Assembly: GCA_030015575.1 (NCBI GenBank)
Contig: CM057338.1
Coordinates: 826,390,353-826,454,352 of the forward strand
Length of the DNA stretch: 64,000 nt
Origin: Agapanthus africanus
Taxonomy: Eukaryota; Streptophyta; Magnoliopsida; Asparagales; Amaryllidaceae
Reading direction: 5' to 3'
Both the position numbers and the translations under genes were made by a program. Positions 59,650 through 64,000 of this stretch are shown here, piece after piece; position 1 is the stretch's first letter; each line of letters starts with the position of its first letter. Under the pieces are notes generated by a model. That model worked only from the letters and a program-made list of their open reading frames with translations. It ran no database searches and was not told the DNA's origin.

Positions 59650-59846
59650 TTGTTTGGCATGCGTCAAGACGTAGTGTACGGTAGCTAACTAGTGCTTATC
59701 TGCTAGCATACGATGCGATTGGATTAGGGTATTCGTACGGCGTTGTTTGGCATGCGTCAAGGGTCGTGCGGGTGGGTTTAATTCAATCAAGAAATGTACG
59801 GGTTGAACTTGACTAGCAGACTATGGGTTGTTTGGCATGCGTCAAG
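59650..59846 (+). repeat. Three-word stem-loop array, element D3
   Basis: TTGTTTGGCATGCGTCAAG three times without change (59,650, 59,743, 59,828). Spacing 93 and 85 bp. The third is framed by CTAGC/GCTAG and CTATG/CATAG. Confidence 0.75.
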
Positions 59847-60267
59847 GTCATAGCGAGCTAGGGGAAAAATATTATCGGGAATTTCAAGTGTTGAAATTTG
59901 CAATGAGATTGCATACCTTCTATGAGATAGTTGGATCCCGATACCCGCTGTGAGTAAAAGTTACTCCTGGGAGAGTTTTATACATTACAATTAGCCGATC
60001 AAGTAGGTGTCTAGAAAGGTGTTAACGAGGTTACGCCTCTAGGAAAACGAGGTTTACATTAATTAGGTTCGTGCGAAAGCACGGGGGACCTCCCTCAAAG
60101 TACCGACACTGGCCTGGCTGAAAGATTGGCGAACTTGTAGTGTATAATTAATCCCGGCTAGTCTTTCCTTTTAGGGTTTGAAGGAAGATTTGATAAAAAG
60201 CAGTGGGAGCCATCCTGATTAGATAAAATAATAACCAATCTATTCTTGCAAGAGCGCACGCTGAGTG

Positions 60268-60288
60268 TTTTCTTCTCTCTCTCTCCAG
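60268..60288 (+). other. Candidate 3' splice site, element D3
   Basis: TTCTCTCTCTCTCCAG, then GTAGCGACCATA. With the donor-like site at 56,970 an intron of about 3.3 kb would result. Confidence 0.55.
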
Positions 60289-63098
60289 GTAGCGACCATA
60301 TCACGCCTTAATCAAGATAATAATACGGATAATTGACCGAACCCGCTTGTTATACTGAGCTGGGGAACGTTGGTCCCGCTCCAAATTATAATTGTTATAA
60401 GACAGAGAAGGAAATTGGGGATTACCAGAATTCCCGTGCCGCCCAAACGAAGAGAGTGCATGCTGATGCATCATCTTCGGGTGTGTTCATTACAAAGAAC
60501 TGTTTCTCTGTATCCTCTACGTCCTGGGTATGTGATCCCAGATCAGGATCCCAGATATGTAATCTGTTACATAGGGCTACAGATAGGTAGAGAACTGAGA
60601 ACGGGTGATAAGTTTCATGAGGCAGAAAACGGGGCAAGTGTTGCAGCCAAGTCTGTTGGTCACTGTCACCCTGTATTACCAATACATTGATTCTGAACAA
60701 ATGCTATTAGATACCGAACCTGATATAAAAAATCATATCACTCTCTTTATTAGTAAAGAAATGATAAAATTTTGTATTGTTGGATAATGTTTTGAACATT
60801 TCCTATATCAAAAGTTGATCGGTTCAGGCACGTTATCTAAAAGCATTGATGTTCTAAATCAAACTACAGTTCTTAGTATACGGAACACACACAAGAGGAA
60901 GAGTTCAGAAATGAACGAATCCTTCTTGAGGCATTGTAGACTAGGTCATATCAATGTGACACGACTAGCTGAAGTTACATATAGATGCATATTTAAATCA
61001 GTTTGAATTTACATCTTGTGAAACTTGACAGTCATGTCACAAAGATAAGATGACCATAGCTCCGTTTACTGGAAACAGAGAAAGAGTTAGTAAACTCTTG
61101 GGATGATACATGTTGATGTATGTAGGTCCCCTGTCTACACTTGCCAAGACCGGTTCTTTATACTTCATTACATTCTCTGATGATCTTCCAAGATTCAGAC
61201 CTATGTTCCTGTTGAAACATGAGTCCGAACCTTTTGAGATATTCACAGAATATAAATTAGAAGTAGAGAACCAAAACACGGGTATAAGTATTATGTCCTT
61301 TGATGAGATCAAGGAGGAGAATACTTGAGCACGGAATTCCTGGACTTTTCTAAAGGAGAATGAGATTCTCTCTCAGCATTACTCCTCCGTATACACCATA
61401 GCACGATGGTATATCGGGGCGGAGCAATCACACCCTATATGATAAGGTGTGCTCTATGATGAGTACTACTGAGTTACCTATTTCCTTTTTGGGAGTTATG
61501 CACTTGAGAAGTTGCGTACCTATTGAATAGGGTTCAAATCAAATCAGTTGCCTACCACTTCATATTTGATATGATAAGGGAAGAGCCCATCTCTTAAGTT
61601 AGTTAAGATTTGGGGTTGTCCAGCCTATGTCTGAAAAGCAAAATCCGGACAAGCTCGAGGCAAGATCTGTTATGTAGAACTGGAAATGTTCCAGCTATAC
61701 AAACTGCAGCTGATGATTTGGTAGAACCAAAGGATTCAGTAGATACCAACGAATCTCAGCCTCTCCGCCGATCTAGTAGGGTTCCTCACCCACCTGAGAG
61801 ATACTTCAGTTTCTCTATGACAGTGGGAGCGAGGATTGCGTCATGAGATGATGACCCAACTAGTTTTGAGCAGGCCATCAGGAGTGAGACTCTGTAAGAA
61901 TGGCTGGATGCTTAGTTATCTGAGATGGAATCCTTATACACCAACAAAGTATGGACTTTGGTTGCTATATCTGGAGGGTTAAATCCCCTTCAGGAGCAAG
62001 TATATCTTGAGAAGATTACTTGGTGTAAATGGAAAAGTTGAGACTTTCAAAACTAGACTTGTTAAAGGTTTTCATCATTGACCAGGCGTGGATAATGATG
62101 AAACCTTTTCAAGTAGCTATGTTTAAGTCCATCCAGATCCTACTTGCCACGGCTACACACCATAACTACGATATCTGGCGGTTGGGTGTCATGACTGCTT
62201 TTCTAAATGATGTTTTGGAAGAGAGCGTCTATAAGTACACAGCTAGAGGGCTTCGTAGACAGTGGGAGCAGCGGAAACGTGTGCAAGATGCTTTATAGGA
62301 AGAAAGCAGGCATCGCGGAGTTGGAACATCTGTTTTGATGGATAGTCAAAGAGTTTGACATCATCAAAATGGTAGATGAACCTTGTATAAACAAAAAGGT
62401 AGTAGGGAGTATGGTGGTGATCCTCGTAGAGTACGTGGATGACATACTCTTGATAGGGAAGGAGTTTCCTATGCTACGCTCGGTCGATCTCCGCTTATCA
62501 CAATGATTCTCCACATATGATCAAAGTGATACCTACTAAATCCTAGCTTTTGATCTATGAGATAGATCTAAATGGATATTAGGATTCTCACTAGTAGTAG
62601 TGAGATGGTATCAATTGATCCTGAGAAGAATCACTGGAAGTGTTCCAGGGTGATAAAGACGACTGAGTGTCAGTCACAGGCATTGTCTTTACCCTCAGTA
62701 AAGGGACGGTATGTTGGAAGAGTTCCAAGCTAGATACCGTGACATACTAGCTGATTAAGGCTGGATACATCGCTACTTAAGATGCTACCAAAGAGGCTGT
62801 CTGGGTGTATATTTGTTCATGAAATGAACTTAGTTCCTCCCATTGTGTGACAATGGAGTTGTGGCTTGTGCCAAGGAACGTCCGTCCCATCAGTGATCCA
62901 GACATATTCTAAGGCAGTATCACCTGATCGTGGAGATGGTTGATCTCCAGGGGATCGAGGTTAGGAGAGTAGACTTAGAGGACAACACGGGCGGATCCAC
63001 TCACAAAGGCCTTTTCTCAGAGAGAGACTTTTCATGGGATGGTTGAGTATGAGATACTGCAACCACTGCTACAGATGGCTCTAGTGCAAGTGGGAGAT
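60289..63098 (+). pseudogene. D3 decayed pol region
   Basis: Remnants in normal order: leader peptide (TELGNVGPAPNYNCYKTEKE, near 60,350-60,410) and a protease trace near 60,530; integrase traces at 60,900-61,330 (HCRLGHINVTRL, EVENQN); linker PPERYF near 61,790; RT traces at about 61,930-62,500 (YVDDILLIG near 62,430); RNase H traces at 62,640-63,010; and a polypurine tract at 63,084-63,098. No gag-like segment. Dozens of breaks, so no protein is expected from it. Confidence 0.82.
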
Positions 63099-64000
63099 TG
63101 TTAGTTATATATATGCCCTAGAGGCCATTACTATACATAGGATGTATATTGTAGTGGATGCTGGGACATATATAGAGAGGACTTTCTTGCTCGACATGAT
63201 AGTATGCTATCTGGTTACCCTTTACCTTAACGTGTATGCTGATTGTCTCTCTGTTACATGTTGGTAAAGCCCTTAGGATGTGTACTTGATTACCTGGACT
63301 ATGATGCGGATCATACTAGTGGGGACATGGTAGTCCATAAGTACATCCTTCAAGGTCCCTAGTCGTGGGTGTATCGAGACGGGGCATCGATATACCAGAG
63401 TAGACTAGCATATACCTTCTCGACCCATACAGATGGGCGATGGATGATCCAATATCCATTGATGTTTGACATCAGAGATGATATACGGGTGCTCAGTGGA
63501 GACTGGGTACACTGGACGGACTCGCCGAGAACTCCCAGATGGTATTATACCTCACGTCAGATGGCAGTTCTCTGGTGACACTGGTACAGAGTAGTCTGTT
63601 GACCCGAGATCGTCATAGAGTCTTGTGTGGTTCCCACTGTGCTTTGATTTCCATCTTACCACGTCCAAGAGGGCGTGCAAAATGGTGGTTTTTAGGTACA
63701 GTCCCGAGTCACATGGAGGCAATGAGCGATAGGAGGGGATTCGTCTCTCCCGGTATAGGGAGTTGATGTTGCGCTGTGTTCGATTGGCTATAACAGGAAA
63801 TCCCTGGCCAGGGTTGCTGAGATTTACAGGTAAGTGTTACCAGTAGTTTCTCGAATTGTTATAGACCTCATATCGACACGACTTATCGAGCTATTGGGGT
63901 CTGACGTTTACCACCCCTAGGCGAGATATGCGACATATCAGACGATCAGACCGGACTGTACGGTAAGTGTTACTGGTTGGATTCACAGGAGTGTGAGCGG
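63099..64000 (+). repeat. D3 3' LTR, first 902 bp
   Basis: TGTTAGTTATATATATGCCC onward, nearly identical to the 5' LTR, with palindrome CCCTGGCCAGGG at 63,802-63,813. Continues beyond the window. Confidence 0.92.

Larger units (their letters stand above)
57146..60288 (+). other. D3 structured untranslated leader
   Basis: About 3.1 kb non-coding: two GC-rich hairpins (57,333-57,380 and 57,722-57,756), the block of about 330 bp shared with E (about 57,995-58,340), the two-part hairpin (58,736-58,838), a CCGTTAG/CTAACGG stem (about 59,083-59,105), two tandem units (about 59,262-59,520), the three-word array (59,650-59,846) and a polypyrimidine-CAG site. Well kept, in contrast to the coding part. 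Confidence 0.7.
54908..64000 (+). mobile_element. D3: non-autonomous gag-less copia element (runs off the window)
   Basis: 5' LTR (54,908-57,131), primer-binding site, leader, strongly decayed pol, polypurine tract and the first 902 bp of the 3' LTR. The LTRs differ at about 10 of 902 positions (1.1%, near 0.4 million years at the rice rate). Coding has dozens of breaks, far more than that age explains. Inserted in Crev with ACTCC (54,903-54,907) as likely target duplication. Confidence 0.9.

Overview
This is plant nuclear DNA made almost entirely of Ty1/copia LTR retrotransposons. I found no host gene, tRNA or rRNA gene. Three things point to a flowering plant with a large, repeat-rich genome: a primer-binding site complementary to initiator Met-tRNA (TGGTATCAGAGCC), LTRs of about 1.9-2.3 kb that open TGTTRG..TATGCCC, and Pol proteins that read like the Angela/BARE branch of the Tork lineage. 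The species cannot be named from this sequence.

The layout is a set of nested insertions. Only about 265 bp (33,696-33,960, a piece of reverse transcriptase) belongs to the outermost visible element, called G here. To the left, G is split by E (minus strand, 25,068-33,695). E's 3' LTR is split by an LTR, H (minus, 24,050-25,067). H is split by B (plus, right part 7,757-12,633 and 22,603-24,049). B is split by A2 (3,859-7,756), and A2 by A1 (1-3,858). B's 3' LTR also hosts a complete element C (12,634-22,602). To the right, G is split by F (33,961-41,624), F by A4 (41,625-52,089), A4 by a solo LTR (48,008-49,883) and by a minus-strand C-type copy, Crev (52,090-54,907), and Crev by D3 (54,908 to beyond the window end).

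All elements are damaged. A4 is the least damaged and is the only one with a recognisable gag and zinc knuckle. B, E, F and D3 carry a short shared leader peptide in front of protease instead of gag. C and D3 have LTR pairs only about 1% apart but badly decayed coding regions, so they look like passengers moved by proteins made elsewhere. LTR divergence agrees with the nesting: outer E and A4 are about 6% and 5%, inner C and D3 about 1%.

The most striking content is the long untranslated leader between the primer-binding site and the coding region. Across six subfamilies it keeps base pairing while the sequence changes. It holds a GC-rich hairpin downstream of the primer-binding site, a long two-part hairpin (duplicated in C), a tandem unit of about 140-150 bp, and three copies of an 18-base word at fixed spacings of about 93 and 85 bp. 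The word is nearly identical within an element but differs between subfamilies. The leader ends at a consensus 3' splice site just before the first ATG, and most LTRs carry a GT splice donor near the end of U5. The whole structured block may therefore be an intron that marks unspliced, genomic RNA.
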